64,000 nucleotides of DNA from Streptomyces changanensis (GCF_024600715.1 NZ_CP102332.1:5146001-5210000), one strand, 5' to 3'. Shown: positions 45,623 to 53,172, counted from the stretch's first letter. The notes: generated from the sequence alone by a model not told the origin. Made by a program: numbers and translations.

Positions 45623-47500
45623 ATGGAAACGCCCGCTGACGCCGCCCACCGCCTCGACACCGCCCTGCTCGCCCGCTGGGACGCCCACCCCGGCCTCCCC
45701 GCGATCGTCGACGGCGAGCACGTCGTCCTCGCCGGAGAGGTCAGGGACCGCGCCGTGCGCACCGCGGCGCTCCTGCGGCAGCACGGCCTCCGCCCCGGCG
45801 ACCGGGTCGCGGTCCTGCTGGAGCGCTCCGCCGACTTCGTGATCGCGGTGGCGGCCGTCGTCCTCGCCGGCGGCGCCCACGTGGCCATCGACACGGCCAA
45901 CCCCCGCGATCGCGTGCACTTCCTGCTGGAGGACAGCACGCCCCGCCTCGTCCTCACATCCGACGCGCTGCGCCCCGCGCTGCCCGACGGGCTCGGCGCC
46001 CGCGTCCTGACCGTCGAGGAGTGCGCCGAGGCCCCCGACCCGGACGGGTTCGCCCCCGCGGACGCCCTCGCCGACCGCCCCGCCGTGGTCATCTACACCT
46101 CCGGGTCGACGGGCCGCCCCAAGGGCTCCCTGCTCAGCCACCGCGGGGTGACCGCCCGCCTGCGGTCCCTCCAGGGCAGCCACCCCATCGACGCGGACGA
46201 CCGGGTGCTGCACCACACGGCCTGCACCTTCGACATGTTCCTGGTGGAGGTGTACTGGCCGTTGCTGCACGGCGCGGCCGTCGTGATCGCCGCTCCGGGC
46301 CGCCACCGCGACCCGGAGCACCTGGCGCGGCTCATCCGCGACCAGCGCGTCACGACGGTGTGGTGGGTCGTGTCGCTGCTGGAGCTGTTCCTGCTGGCGC
46401 TGGGCCCGGGCGAGCGCGTCGACGGGCTGCGGCAGGTCCTCACCGGCGGCGAGGCGCTGAGCCCGGAGCTCGTACGCCGGTTCCACAGCCGCTCCCGCGC
46501 CACCCTCAGCAACCTGTACGGGCCGAGCGAGTGCACCATGTACTGCACCGCCTGGGTGTGCCCGCGCGACCCGGACCCGGAGACCGTCCTGATCGGTTCG
46601 GCCATCGAGGACACGACGCTGCGGATCCTCGACGAGCGGGGCCGGCCCGTGCCGCAGGGCGAGCCGGGCGAGCTGTACATCGGCGGTGTCGGCGTGTCCC
46701 TCGGCTACCACGACCGTCCCGAGCTCACCGCCGAACGCTTCGTCCCGGACCCGGTCGACGCGTCCGCAGGCACCCTGTACCGCTCCGGGGACCTGGTGCG
46801 GGAGGTCGCGCCGGGGCGGCTGGAGTACCTGGGCCGGGTCGACCGGCAGGTCAAGATCCGCGGCTTCCGCATCGAGCCGGGCGAGATCGAGGGCGCCGCG
46901 CTGGGCGTGCCCGGGGTTCGCCAGGCGGCCGTGGTCGCCGACGGCACGGGACACGAGACGCGCCTGGTCTGCTTCCTGGTCCTGGACGGCACCCCGGACG
47001 GGCCGGCGCCGGACGGTGACACGCGGCGCGGGGCGGAGCGCGTACGGACCGCCCTCGCCGACCGGCTCCCCGCGCACATGGTGCCGGCCGCCGTGGTCGC
47101 CCTGGAGCGGTTCCCGCTGACCCCGAACGGCAAGCTCGACCACGCCGAACTGACCGCCAGCGCCGCCGAGGCCCTGCCCACCGCGGCCGGACCCGCCCCG
47201 GTGACCGCCGCCCCCGGGGCCGCCGTTCCCGCCTCCGCGCCCGCCGCCCCCGGCACGGGCGCCGCGGCCGGGCAAGCGGACCTGGCGGCCGTCGTCGCGG
47301 AGGTCTGGGCGGCGGTCCTCGGCGTCCGGGCGGTCGGCCCCGACGACGACTTCTTCGCCCTCGGCGGCGACTCGTTCCGCGCCGTCCGCGCCGTCCGGGA
47401 ACTGGAGGAGCGCACCGGCCTCCAGGTGCCGATGCACCTGGTGTTCGAGGCGTCGGAGGTCACCGAGTACGCCGACGCCGTGGCGGCCCTCACCCGCTGA
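45623..47500 (+). CDS. Second stand-alone A-T didomain
   Basis: A 625-residue adenylation (about 20-510) and carrier (553-623; LGGDSFRAVRAV) protein without a condensation domain. Cores seen: VVIYTSGSTGRPKG, NLYGPSECTMY, RSGDLVRE, VDRQVKIRGFRIEPGE and NGKLDH. A Pro/Ala-rich linker of about 45 residues joins A and T. The A4 region reads TFDMFLVEVYW and the 278-region reads VWWVVS, with Trp at a pocket position, so no common amino-acid code fits. It shares the GPSE variant of A5 with the other didomain at 13546-15279. Two C-less didomains in one cluster imply that one starts the chain and the other either feeds a module in trans or carries an amino acid while tailoring enzymes (such as the hydroxylase or the adjacent aminotransferase homologue) act on it. 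The ATG at 45623 has only a weak AAAGG upstream. Confidence 0.9.
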   Translation: METPADAAHRLDTALLARWDAHPGLPAIVDGEHVVLAGEVRDRAVRTAALLRQHGLRPGDRVAVLLERSADFVIAVAAVVLAGGAHVAIDTANPRDRVHFLLEDSTPRLVLTSDALRPALPDGLGARVLTVEECAEAPDPDGFAPADALADRPAVVIYTSGSTGRPKGSLLSHRGVTARLRSLQGSHPIDADDRVLHHTACTFDMFLVEVYWPLLHGAAVVIAAPGRHRDPEHLARLIRDQRVTTVWWVVSLLELFLLALGPGERVDGLRQVLTGGEALSPELVRRFHSRSRATLSNLYGPSECTMYCTAWVCPRDPDPETVLIGSAIEDTTLRILDERGRPVPQGEPGELYIGGVGVSLGYHDRPELTAERFVPDPVDASAGTLYRSGDLVREVAPGRLEYLGRVDRQVKIRGFRIEPGEIEGAALGVPGVRQAAVVADGTGHETRLVCFLVLDGTPDGPAPDGDTRRGAERVRTALADRLPAHMVPAAVVALERFPLTPNGKLDHAELTASAAEALPTAAGPAPVTAAPGAAVPASAPAAPGTGAAAGQADLAAVVAEVWAAVLGVRAVGPDDDFFALGGDSFRAVRAVRELEERTGLQVPMHLVFEASEVTEYADAVAALTR

Positions 47501-47530
47501 CCCCCACCCCGCCCGCACCCGCCACCCATT

Positions 47531-47552
47531 CCCTCCCTCCCTCCCTCCCTCC
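47531..47552 (+). repeat. CCCT tetranucleotide tract before the aminotransferase gene
   Basis: Five perfect CCCT units (47531-47550) plus CC lie in the 67-base gap between the A-T gene and the aminotransferase. They end a few bases before the GAGGAG ribosome-binding site (47557-47562). Confidence 0.85.
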
Positions 47553-47567
47553 GCACGAGGAGACATC

Positions 47568-48827
47568 ATGCAGTTGTCCACCATCGGCACGAAGATGGCC
47601 GGGCTGTCCGGTCTGCGCAGCATCATGGAGGACGTCGCCGCGTGCACCGCCGGGGAGTCGGCGGGGGAGTGGCTCAATCTGAGCGTGGGCAACCCCGCCC
47701 TCGTTCCCGAGGCGCGGGACATGTGGCGCACCGCCCTCGCGGAGGTGCTGGAGGAGGACTTCGGCGGGACGAGCGGCAGCTACGGCCCCAGCCGGGGCAG
47801 CCACGTCCTGGTCGAGGCCATCGCGTCGTACTTCCACCGGACGTACGGCTGGCGCCTCGGCCCGGAGAACATCGCGGTCGGCCCGGGTAGCCAGATGGTC
47901 TGCTTTGCCGCCGCCGCGCTGTTCGCCGGGCCGTCCGCCGGGGGCACCCGCCGGGTCGTGCTGCCCATGGTCCCCGACTACACCGGCTACCAGGGGCTGT
48001 GCCTCCACGAGGGCGGCATCGCCGGCGTGCCGCCCCGCGTGGAGCGGGAGGGCGACCACCGCTTCCGGTACGCCCTCGACACGGAGGCGCTGAGCCGCCG
48101 GACGGACATCGGCATGATGCTCGTCTCCAGCCCGGGCAACCCCACCGGCCGCGCACTGGACCCGGTGGAGCTGCGCGCCCTCACCGACCTGGCCGCCGAA
48201 CGCGACGTGCCGCTCTTCCTCGACCAGGCGTACGGCGCCCCGTTCCCCCGCATCGGCGAGACCCACGGGGAGCCGGTGCTCGACGACAACGTGGTGCACT
48301 GCTTCTCCGCGTCCAAGGCCGGACTGCCCGGCGAGCGGATCGGCTTCGCCGTCGGAGCGCCCCGCCACATCGCCCCGCTCGCCTCGTTCATGTCCAACTC
48401 GGTCCTGCACGCCCCGAAGCTCGCCCAGGCGGCCCTCGCCCGCGTCCTCGCCGACGGCCGCCTCGACGGCGTGGTCCGCGAGGCGATCACCCCGCACTAC
48501 CAGGAGAAGCGGCGGTTCGCCGAGAAGCTCCTGGCGGAGCGGATGCCGTCGGACGTGGACTGGCGGCTCCACTCCGGCGAGGGCGGCATGTTCTGCTGGC
48601 TGTGGGTGGACCACGACTGGTTCGACGACGTCGCCCTCTACACGAGACTGAAGGAGCACCGTGTCTTCGTCGTGCCGGGCCGCCATTTCTTCGTGGACCC
48701 GCTGGAGACCCCCGGCCTCACCCCCCACGCGACGCGCTGCTTCCGCCTCAGCCTGAGCGCCGACGAGGCCACCCTCACCGAGGGCATAGTCCGCCTCGCC
48801 CACGTCCTCACCACCCTCCGCCCCTGA
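47568..48827 (+). CDS. Fold-type I PLP-dependent aminotransferase (AvtA/VioD-like)
   Basis: A 419-residue class I/II aminotransferase homologue. Visible landmarks: LNLSVGNPALVPE, the substrate/PLP stretch SYGPSRGSHVLVEAI, VSSPGNPTG, the Asp-Gln-Ala-Tyr segment LDQAYGAPFP (Asp for the pyridine nitrogen), SASKAGLPGERIGF with the Schiff-base Lys, and CFRLSLSADE with the carboxylate-binding Arg. Overall it resembles valine-pyruvate aminotransferases. Relatives in NRPS clusters include PLP enzymes that cyclise or rearrange hydroxylated amino acids (VioD type), so a role on a beta-hydroxylated residue is conceivable but unproved. The ATG at 47568 follows GAGGAG. It is the last gene before sequence quality changes to non-coding, so it probably ends the operon. 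Confidence 0.88.
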   Translation: MQLSTIGTKMAGLSGLRSIMEDVAACTAGESAGEWLNLSVGNPALVPEARDMWRTALAEVLEEDFGGTSGSYGPSRGSHVLVEAIASYFHRTYGWRLGPENIAVGPGSQMVCFAAAALFAGPSAGGTRRVVLPMVPDYTGYQGLCLHEGGIAGVPPRVEREGDHRFRYALDTEALSRRTDIGMMLVSSPGNPTGRALDPVELRALTDLAAERDVPLFLDQAYGAPFPRIGETHGEPVLDDNVVHCFSASKAGLPGERIGFAVGAPRHIAPLASFMSNSVLHAPKLAQAALARVLADGRLDGVVREAITPHYQEKRRFAEKLLAERMPSDVDWRLHSGEGGMFCWLWVDHDWFDDVALYTRLKEHRVFVVPGRHFFVDPLETPGLTPHATRCFRLSLSADEATLTEGIVRLAHVLTTLRP

Positions 48828-48872
48828 CCCCGTCCCCGCCTCAGGCCCGGACGGTGCCCCGCTCCGGGACCG

Positions 48873-48903
48873 GCCCCGGCAGCCGGAAAGCGCGGGCCGG
48901 GGC
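48873..48903 (+). terminator. Hairpin after the last operon gene
   Basis: GCCCCGGC (48873-48880) pairs perfectly with GCCGGGGC (48896-48903) across a 15-base loop, 45 bases after the aminotransferase stop. There is no U-tract. Confidence 0.4.
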
Positions 48904-49237
48904 GCGTCGGCGTGGCGTCGGGCGCATCCAGCTCCGGACGCCTGCCGAGCGGTTCGGGCAGGGCCTGGGTCGTGACGCCCGTTCGACGTCCGAGGACCCG
49001 GGTGCCCGCCTGAAGGGCCGAGCGTGTGAGCCGGGCACGCGGGTGCCCGGCCCTCACCCTCACGTTGTCGTGCGTCAGGAATCGGAGCCTCGGATCCGGG
49101 GGGGGTGAGGACTCCGGTACGGGCGCCCCGCTGTGGCTCCCCAGCGGCGGCGCGAGCTGCTCCACCCGCACGAGTCACTCGTGCTCTGGGGGCCCTTCTC
49201 GTGTCCACTCTCCTGCCGCGATCAGCGGCTCGGGACC

Positions 49238-49414
49238 TGCCCATGGCCGGCACGGAGCCCCGCCGGATGACTTCCAGCAGCCATGGCGCCTCATCGGTGC
49301 TGGTGGCGTAGTCGGTGACGATACCGAGCAGGCAGGCGACCAGCGCCAGCATGACCTGGGGCGCCAGGAACCATGCACATCATCCGTGGGTGACGAGGAC
49401 CGGTTCAAGAACAC
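49238..49414 (-). pseudogene. Decayed fragment of a membrane-segment protein
   Basis: On the minus strand one frame reads WFLAPQVMLALVACLLGIV, continuing into TDYATSTDEAPWLLEVIRRG. This is a hydrophobic segment with gene-like composition, unlike the Arg/Pro-rich shadows around it. A TGA lies in frame just upstream, and the natural extension (SPTDDVHGSW) is in a different frame, so at least one frameshift near 49375 is implied. Downstream the frame loses protein character. I read it as a remnant of a larger gene. No family is assigned, and it may be noise. Confidence 0.35.
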
Positions 49415-49751
49415 CTACGGAAACCGGCCATACGGGCACGCCCAGGGAGCACCACGCGTGATGCGTGCGAGGGCCGGAGGAGCCAGTGGCCCGTGCGCAT
49501 CCATGTCGTCGCCTCTGCCTCGTCGCCGGGTGCCGCCGTGCACCGACAGCACCAGCAGGAGAGGCCCCGTCTGTGGGGCCCGGGCGCCCCGAGATCGGGT
49601 TCCAGGGGACGGCTGCTCTCGGCTTCGGTGTCGGTGTCCCGCGCAGTTCGCGTGCGGCGGGTTCGCTCGGCGCGCCGGGTGGCAGGAGGGCAGGGGGGCG
49701 TCGTCTGGGTGGGGTGCGGCGGTCAGTTTCGGCAGCGAGGCGCGGTCGTTG

Positions 49752-50309
49752 TCACCGGGTCCGCCACTGGTGGTCGGGCAGGAAACGCACGTCGTACCGC
49801 TCCGGGACGCCGTCGAACTTGTGGGGGGCCGGGACGACGGGCCGGTGTGGCAGGCCGAGTTGCTCGGCGGGCGCGCCGAAGGTCTCGAAGAACCGCTCGA
49901 AGGTGCCTCCCGGGCCGGCGGCGACGCCGACGACCTGACTGTGGTGGCGCTCCATGCGGTAGGCGTGCCGGCAGTTCTTGGGCACGAAGCCGAAGTCGCC
50001 CGGGGTGAGCAGCTTCTCCTGCTGGTCGCCTTCGGTGTCCTCGACGAACAGTCGGACGGCGCCCTGGGTGACGTAGAAGACCTCGTGGGTGTCCGTGTGC
50101 AGATGGGCCGGGATGAGATCGCCTTTGGGGCCTTCGACGGTGAAGAAGTTGAAGGTGTTCTCCGTCTGCTCGCCGCCCGCGTAGATGGTGATCAGGTCGC
50201 CGAACAGATGGGCGCGGTCGCCCTCGCCCTTCTCGATGAAGTACGGCTTGCCGGGCTCCGGGGGAATGCGCGACGCCTGCCGGTAGCGGGTCGCGTACTC
50301 GATGGTCAT
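49752..50309 (-). CDS. Cupin-fold protein, quercetin 2,3-dioxygenase-like
   Basis: A 185-residue two-motif cupin. Motif 1 is seen as HLHTDTHEVFYVTQG (two His and a Glu as metal ligands). Motif 2 is seen as PGDFGFVPKNCRHAYR (distal His). Family members are metal-dependent dioxygenases, pirins or isomerases acting on phenolics, including quercetinase-like enzymes. The ATG at 50309 follows CGGAGA with about 6 bases spacing; the frame is open further upstream but without cupin sequence. It is divergent from a MarR regulator, with 106 bases between the starts and a palindrome in that gap. This is the classic arrangement for a MarR-controlled detoxification gene, so induction by an aromatic or antibiotic ligand is likely. 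I see no direct link to the NRPS/PKS operon. Confidence 0.85.
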   Translation of the reverse strand: MTIEYATRYRQASRIPPEPGKPYFIEKGEGDRAHLFGDLITIYAGGEQTENTFNFFTVEGPKGDLIPAHLHTDTHEVFYVTQGAVRLFVEDTEGDQQEKLLTPGDFGFVPKNCRHAYRMERHHSQVVGVAAGPGGTFERFFETFGAPAEQLGLPHRPVVPAPHKFDGVPERYDVRFLPDHQWRTR

Positions 50310-50342
50310 GTGTGTCTCCGTGGATCGACCTTCGCCAGAAAC

Positions 50343-50357
50343 GTCAGGCAGCCTGAC
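50343..50357. promoter_or_regulatory. Palindromic operator candidate for the divergent MarR regulator
   Basis: GTCAGGCAGCCTGAC is a perfect palindrome (7-base arms, 1-base centre) lying between the divergent cupin and MarR starts. Size and symmetry fit a MarR dimer site, so autorepression together with repression of the cupin gene is inferred. Confidence 0.6.
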
Positions 50358-50415
50358 ATGAGAGCCTGTCGGAAGCAAGCGCCGGGTGCGAGCCCGGCCC
50401 CGTCGTGAGGAACAG

Positions 50416-50859
50416 ATGCAGTCCACCCGCCGCAACCTCCCCCAGTTGCTCGGTGACGCCCGGCGTTGGTTCGAAGAAGGGCTGTCGGCTGCCATGCAGG
50501 CAGCCGGAGCCACGCCGGTGTCCCCGACGCAGGCTTGGCTCTTCGCCGTACTGGACGACCAGGGCACCACGGTGTCCGAGCTGGCCCGGCGCATGGGTGT
50601 CACCCGGCAGACCGCGCACCAGGCCGTGCACAGCCTGCTCGCCGCCGGACTGGTCGAGCAGGTGCAGGACCCCGCCTCCGCCCGGCAGCGGTTGATTCGG
50701 CGCACCGAGGAGGGTGTGCGGGCGCACCGGCAGGCCGGCATCGTCCTTGAACGGCTGGAAGAGCAGCTCGCCGAGCGGATCGGCCGTGAGGCGGTCGACG
50801 CCCTGCGGGCGGCCCTGGAGGCGCCGTGGGGCCGGCCGCCCTCGCCGAGCTCACAGTGA
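50416..50859 (+). CDS. MarR-family transcriptional regulator
   Basis: A 147-residue winged helix-turn-helix protein of normal MarR length. The DNA-binding helices are VSELARRMGVTRQTAHQAV, and the wing follows as LVEQVQDPASARQRLIRRT. N- and C-terminal helices (RRNLPQLLGDARRWFEEGL and LERLEEQLAERIGREAVDAL) form the expected dimer interface. The ATG at 50416 has TGAGG about 5 bases upstream. A GTG 30 bases earlier would add an Arg-rich stretch with no domain role. It is divergent from the cupin gene and probably binds the palindrome at 50343-50357. MarR proteins usually release DNA on binding phenolic ligands. Confidence 0.88.
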   Translation: MQSTRRNLPQLLGDARRWFEEGLSAAMQAAGATPVSPTQAWLFAVLDDQGTTVSELARRMGVTRQTAHQAVHSLLAAGLVEQVQDPASARQRLIRRTEEGVRAHRQAGIVLERLEEQLAERIGREAVDALRAALEAPWGRPPSPSSQ

Positions 50860-51090
50860 GACGCTCGCTGCCGGAGGAGAGGGAGTCGTCCGTCCGGCCG
50901 CTCCGCCCGGCCCGTTGCGGCCCCGCGGCCCGCCTGGGCCGCACGATCGGGTGGGGGCGTCGCGCGACCGGGCCGTGGTGGGTTCTCTTCGTGGGTTTTT
51001 CGTGTCTCGATATCTGTATCCGTGAAGGGAGAGTTTCACGGTTCGGGCGGTCAGGGTTTTTGTCGCGACGGGCGAAGGGGAATCGCGTAG

Positions 51091-51120
51091 TGTGCGCGGG
51101 TCCCTCAGGCGTGCTAGTGT
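51091..51120 (+). promoter_or_regulatory. Weak candidate promoter for the first cold-shock gene
   Basis: The -10-like TAGTGT (51115-51120) is preceded by TGTGCG 18 bases upstream, a poor -35. It would give a leader of about 160 bases containing the hairpin at 51154-51189. Confidence 0.35.
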
Positions 51121-51153
51121 CGATATCAGTTGCAGTTGTGGTTCCCAAACTTC

Positions 51154-51189
51154 AAGTGCCCCCTCTCGGTTCTTCGGGTGGGAGCACTT
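51154..51189 (+). promoter_or_regulatory. Leader hairpin of the first cspA-type gene
   Basis: AAGTGC (51154-51159) pairs with GCACTT (51184-51189), with further C-run/G-run pairing inside. A TTTTGT tract follows. The element lies about 95 bases before the cold-shock ATG. A GTGGTTC-plus-hairpin layout recurs upstream of the second cold-shock gene, suggesting an RNA-level control element. Confidence 0.5.
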
Positions 51190-51285
51190 TTGTATTTCCG
51201 GTCATTTCCGGGCGGGGTAATCATCGCGGCGACACGGGATCCGCGCAGTGTGGATTCCGGTGTACTGCCCCAAAGGAGATATGAC

Positions 51286-51489
51286 ATGGCTACTGGCACC
51301 GTGAAGTGGTTCAACGCTGAAAAGGGCTTCGGCTTCATCGAGCAGGACGGCGGCGGCCCCGACGTGTTCGCCCACTACTCGAACATCGCTGCTCAGGGCT
51401 TCCGCGAGCTCCTCGAGGGCCAGAAGGTGAAGTTCGACATCGCGCAGGGCCAGAAGGGCCCGACGGCCGAGAACATCGTTCCGGCCTGA
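51286..51489 (+). CDS. CspA-type cold-shock protein (first copy)
   Basis: A 67-residue single cold-shock-domain protein that binds single-stranded RNA and DNA in the cytoplasm as a chaperone. RNP1 is KGFGFIEQD and RNP2 is VFAHYSNI. The N-terminus [10 protein letters not shown] and the C-terminal GPTAENI are standard, as is the length. The ATG at 51286 follows AAAGGAG by 7 bases; an ATG at 51281 is out of frame. It is monocistronic: a long AT-richer leader with a hairpin precedes it and a perfect 13-bp terminator follows. A paralogue sits 2 kb downstream at 53287-53490, identical through most of the RNP region and differing mainly around residues 33-60. Confidence 0.97.
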   Translation: MATGTVKWFNAEKGFGFIEQDGGGPDVFAHYSNIAAQGFRELLEGQKVKFDIAQGQKGPTAENIVPA

Positions 51490-51511
51490 CGCTGACACAC
51501 ACTCCGTAGTC

Positions 51512-51541
51512 GGGGCCCGCATCCTTCGGGATGCGGGCCCC
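51512..51541 (+). terminator. Strong terminator of the first cspA-type gene
   Basis: A perfect 13-bp stem (GGGGCCCGCATCC with its complement) is closed by a stable TTCG tetraloop, starting 23 bases after the stop codon. Confidence 0.9.
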
Positions 51542-52197
51542 GGTTGCATGTCCGCCCCGCAGTGGTTCGACCTGCGGGGTGACGCGGAGAGAGACGCGGC
51601 CCCGGCGCAAGGCGGCTGCTCCTCCCGAGACGGCGAGTCGCGGGCGCTTCCCGCAGGGCCGCACGTCGGTTGATGGTCGGATTTCACGCCTCCGTCGCGT
51701 TGTCCGTTTCGGCGCCCGCTCTGCGTGCGTGCACATTTTCGCCGCCCGCATCCGTCTTCTTCTGCCTCGGCCCTGCGTGTCGTTTTCCATGCCGCTCTTC
51801 GCCGTGGATCGCCACGCGGCCCAGCCGGTGCACGCCCGGCCATCTGGTCCCCCGAGCTTCCGTGTGCGGCCTTCGCCTGCCCGGTCGCGGCGCCTCGACC
51901 CTCCGCCCGCCCGCCCTCCCGCCCGTCGGGTCGAGTCGCCGTCGGTCGGAGGGGCTTTCCCCTTGGCGGCCGGCAGCCGGCGACCGCGGGCAAGCAGGTC
52001 GCCCCCCGGGGTCGCGACGGGCCATGGCCCCGGAGGCGCTCCGGGCGTCGGAGTCGGGCGTCCTGGCTGCTCCGGTCCGCCCCGTAGGCCGGCCCGCCCC
52101 GCCCTGTAGGCCGACCCGCTCCGTAGGCCGGCCCGCCCTGAGTGGGCGAGGCAGGTTACCTCCTCTTCGAGCGGTCAAAAATCTATGCCCGCTGGAG
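51542..52197. other. 656-base non-coding stretch with a short imperfect repeat
   Basis: No supportable gene is seen; the open frames are Arg/Ser/Pro-rich and lack start signals. Near the right end (52083-52138) the unit CGTAGGCCGGCCCGCC recurs about three times with mismatches. A promoter for the structured transcript begins at 52198. Confidence 0.55.
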
Positions 52198-52226
52198 TAG
52201 ACATTGCATGGTGGTGTGGCTATGGT
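52198..52226 (+). promoter_or_regulatory. Candidate sigma70-like promoter of a structured transcript
   Basis: TAGACA (52198-52203), a 17-base spacer and TATGGT (52221-52226). The local sequence is less GC-rich than its surroundings. Transcription would start near 52233. Confidence 0.5.
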
Positions 52227-52232
52227 TTCTCT

Positions 52233-52668
52233 TGTAGCCGAGATCGAGCAAGGCCCGGCAGAGACGAACTGCCGGGCAGTGGTACACGCAGTTCGCAGCA
52301 CGGTGCGGTGGTGGAGTTCCGGAGCCAGGGTTGTCGTAGGACGGTGACGGAGCTGACGACCGGACCGGGTGGCCCGCAGTGATCAGGGGCCGCCACGAGC
52401 AGTACGCAGTACCCGTTTGGTAAGTGATCGGTCCAGAGGGAAGAACGGAGGACTTCAGCGCCATCAGGATCGCCCGGGTAGCAGCTTGAGCCCGGGTACC
52501 GCAGGACATCGATAGGTAGGTGGTCTCCGGTCACGCATCCGCGATCCCCGCACGTCCCGCCCTCTGTCGGGTGGGTCTGCGGAACGAGTAGGCCGGTGCA
52601 GCACTAGGGCCGGCAGATGGTGTAGCAGTTCCTTCGGGGCCCTGGTGCCAGTACGGCACCAGGGCCCC
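52233..52668 (+). ncRNA. Putative 0.44-kb structured leader or small RNA upstream of the MerR gene
   Basis: The segment begins just after a good promoter and ends in a 14-bp terminator, and it contains no convincing open frame. Internal hairpins include GCCCGGCAG paired with CTGCCGGGC (52253-52277, loop AGACGAA). Its base composition is more balanced than that of flanking non-coding DNA, which suggests RNA constraint. It does not show the conserved signatures I would expect of RNase P RNA or tmRNA. It could be an independent small RNA, or a long 5' leader of the MerR-type gene that starts 25 bases after the terminator, which would then act as an attenuator. Exact ends are inferred. Confidence 0.45.
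52636..52668 (+). terminator. Strong hairpin terminator 25 bases before the MerR-type gene
   Basis: GGGGCCCTGGTGCC (52636-52649) pairs perfectly with GGCACCAGGGCCCC (52655-52668) across AGTAC. It lies upstream of a start codon and so either ends a separate RNA or attenuates read-through into the regulator. Confidence 0.8.
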
Positions 52669-52693
52669 TCCACGCGTGACACAGAGAGGTGAG

Positions 52694-53050
52694 ATGACAG
52701 CAGACGATTCCTTCGGCCGTCTCGACGACGACGATTACCCCGCCTACACCATGGGGCGAGCGGCCGAGATGCTCGGTACCACCCCCAACTTCCTCCGTGC
52801 CATCGGAGAGGCCCGGCTGATCACCCCGCTCCGCTCGAAGGGGGGCCACCGCCGCTACTCCCGCTACCAGCTGCGCGTCGCCGCCCGCGCCCGGGAACTG
52901 GTCGACCAGGGCACCCCCATCGAAGCCGCCTGCCGCATCGTGATCCTCGAAGACCAGCTCGAAGAAGCCCAGCGCATCAACGCCGAGTACCGCCGCGCCG
53001 CCGGCGACCGCCGCGCCGCGGAACCACCCACCCCTCCGGCCGCGGCATGA
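52694..53050 (+). CDS. MerR-type helix-turn-helix regulator
   Basis: A 118-residue small DNA-binding protein. The MerR-like reading head is seen as YTMGRAAEMLGTTPNFLRAI, then EARLITPLRSKGGHRRYSR, where the GGHRRYS wing motif is diagnostic. A helix follows (ELVDQGTPIEAACRIVILE), then a coiled-coil-like EDQLEEAQRINAEYRRA and an Ala/Pro tail. There is no C-terminal ligand domain, so it is a minimal MerR/BldC-size protein. The ATG at 52694 has GAGAGG 4-5 bases upstream; an in-frame ATG at 52676 lacks a better site. It is preceded by a strong terminator and putative structured RNA and followed, 236 bases on, by a cold-shock gene. Its targets are unknown. Confidence 0.88.
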   Translation: MTADDSFGRLDDDDYPAYTMGRAAEMLGTTPNFLRAIGEARLITPLRSKGGHRRYSRYQLRVAARARELVDQGTPIEAACRIVILEDQLEEAQRINAEYRRAAGDRRAAEPPTPPAAA

Positions 53051-53110
53051 GACGGGCGCGCCCGCCGCTGCCGGCGGGCGCCACGCGCGGCGCCGTTGTG
53101 ATCGTTCCTG

Positions 53111-53139
53111 TGGCGACGCGGTGGGTGGGCGTGTAGCGT
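53111..53139 (+). promoter_or_regulatory. Candidate promoter of the second cold-shock gene
   Basis: The -10 TAGCGT (53134-53139) is good; the -35-like TGGCGA (53111-53116) is weak, with a 17-base spacer. It would give a leader of about 140 bases that contains the hairpin at 53173-53193. Confidence 0.4.
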
Positions 53140-53172
53140 CTGCTCCAGCTGTCGTGGTTCGGAGTTCCCTTT

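Larger units (their letters stand above)
48828..49751. other. Gene-poor right border of the biosynthetic cluster
   Basis: These 924 bases hold no intact gene that I can support. A GC-rich hairpin (48873-48903) follows the aminotransferase, and a decayed minus-strand fragment lies around 49238-49414. The remaining open frames on both strands have Ser/Arg/Pro-rich compositions typical of non-coding high-GC sequence. This stretch marks the right edge of the cluster. Confidence 0.6.
50860..51285. other. 426-base gap containing the first cspA leader
   Basis: No gene is seen. A small hairpin at 51020-51041 (CCGTGAA / TTCACGG) may end the marR transcript. From about 51091 onward the sequence becomes AT-richer and forms the cold-shock leader annotated below. 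Confidence 0.6.

Noticed and set aside
49026..50408. A 460-codon plus-strand frame covering the cupin gene
   Set aside because: The minus-strand cupin has clear metal-ligand motifs, a ribosome-binding site and a divergent regulator. The plus frame has no domain.
52233..52668. RNase P RNA or tmRNA
   Set aside because: I could not find their conserved core sequences, and size and layout do not fit well.
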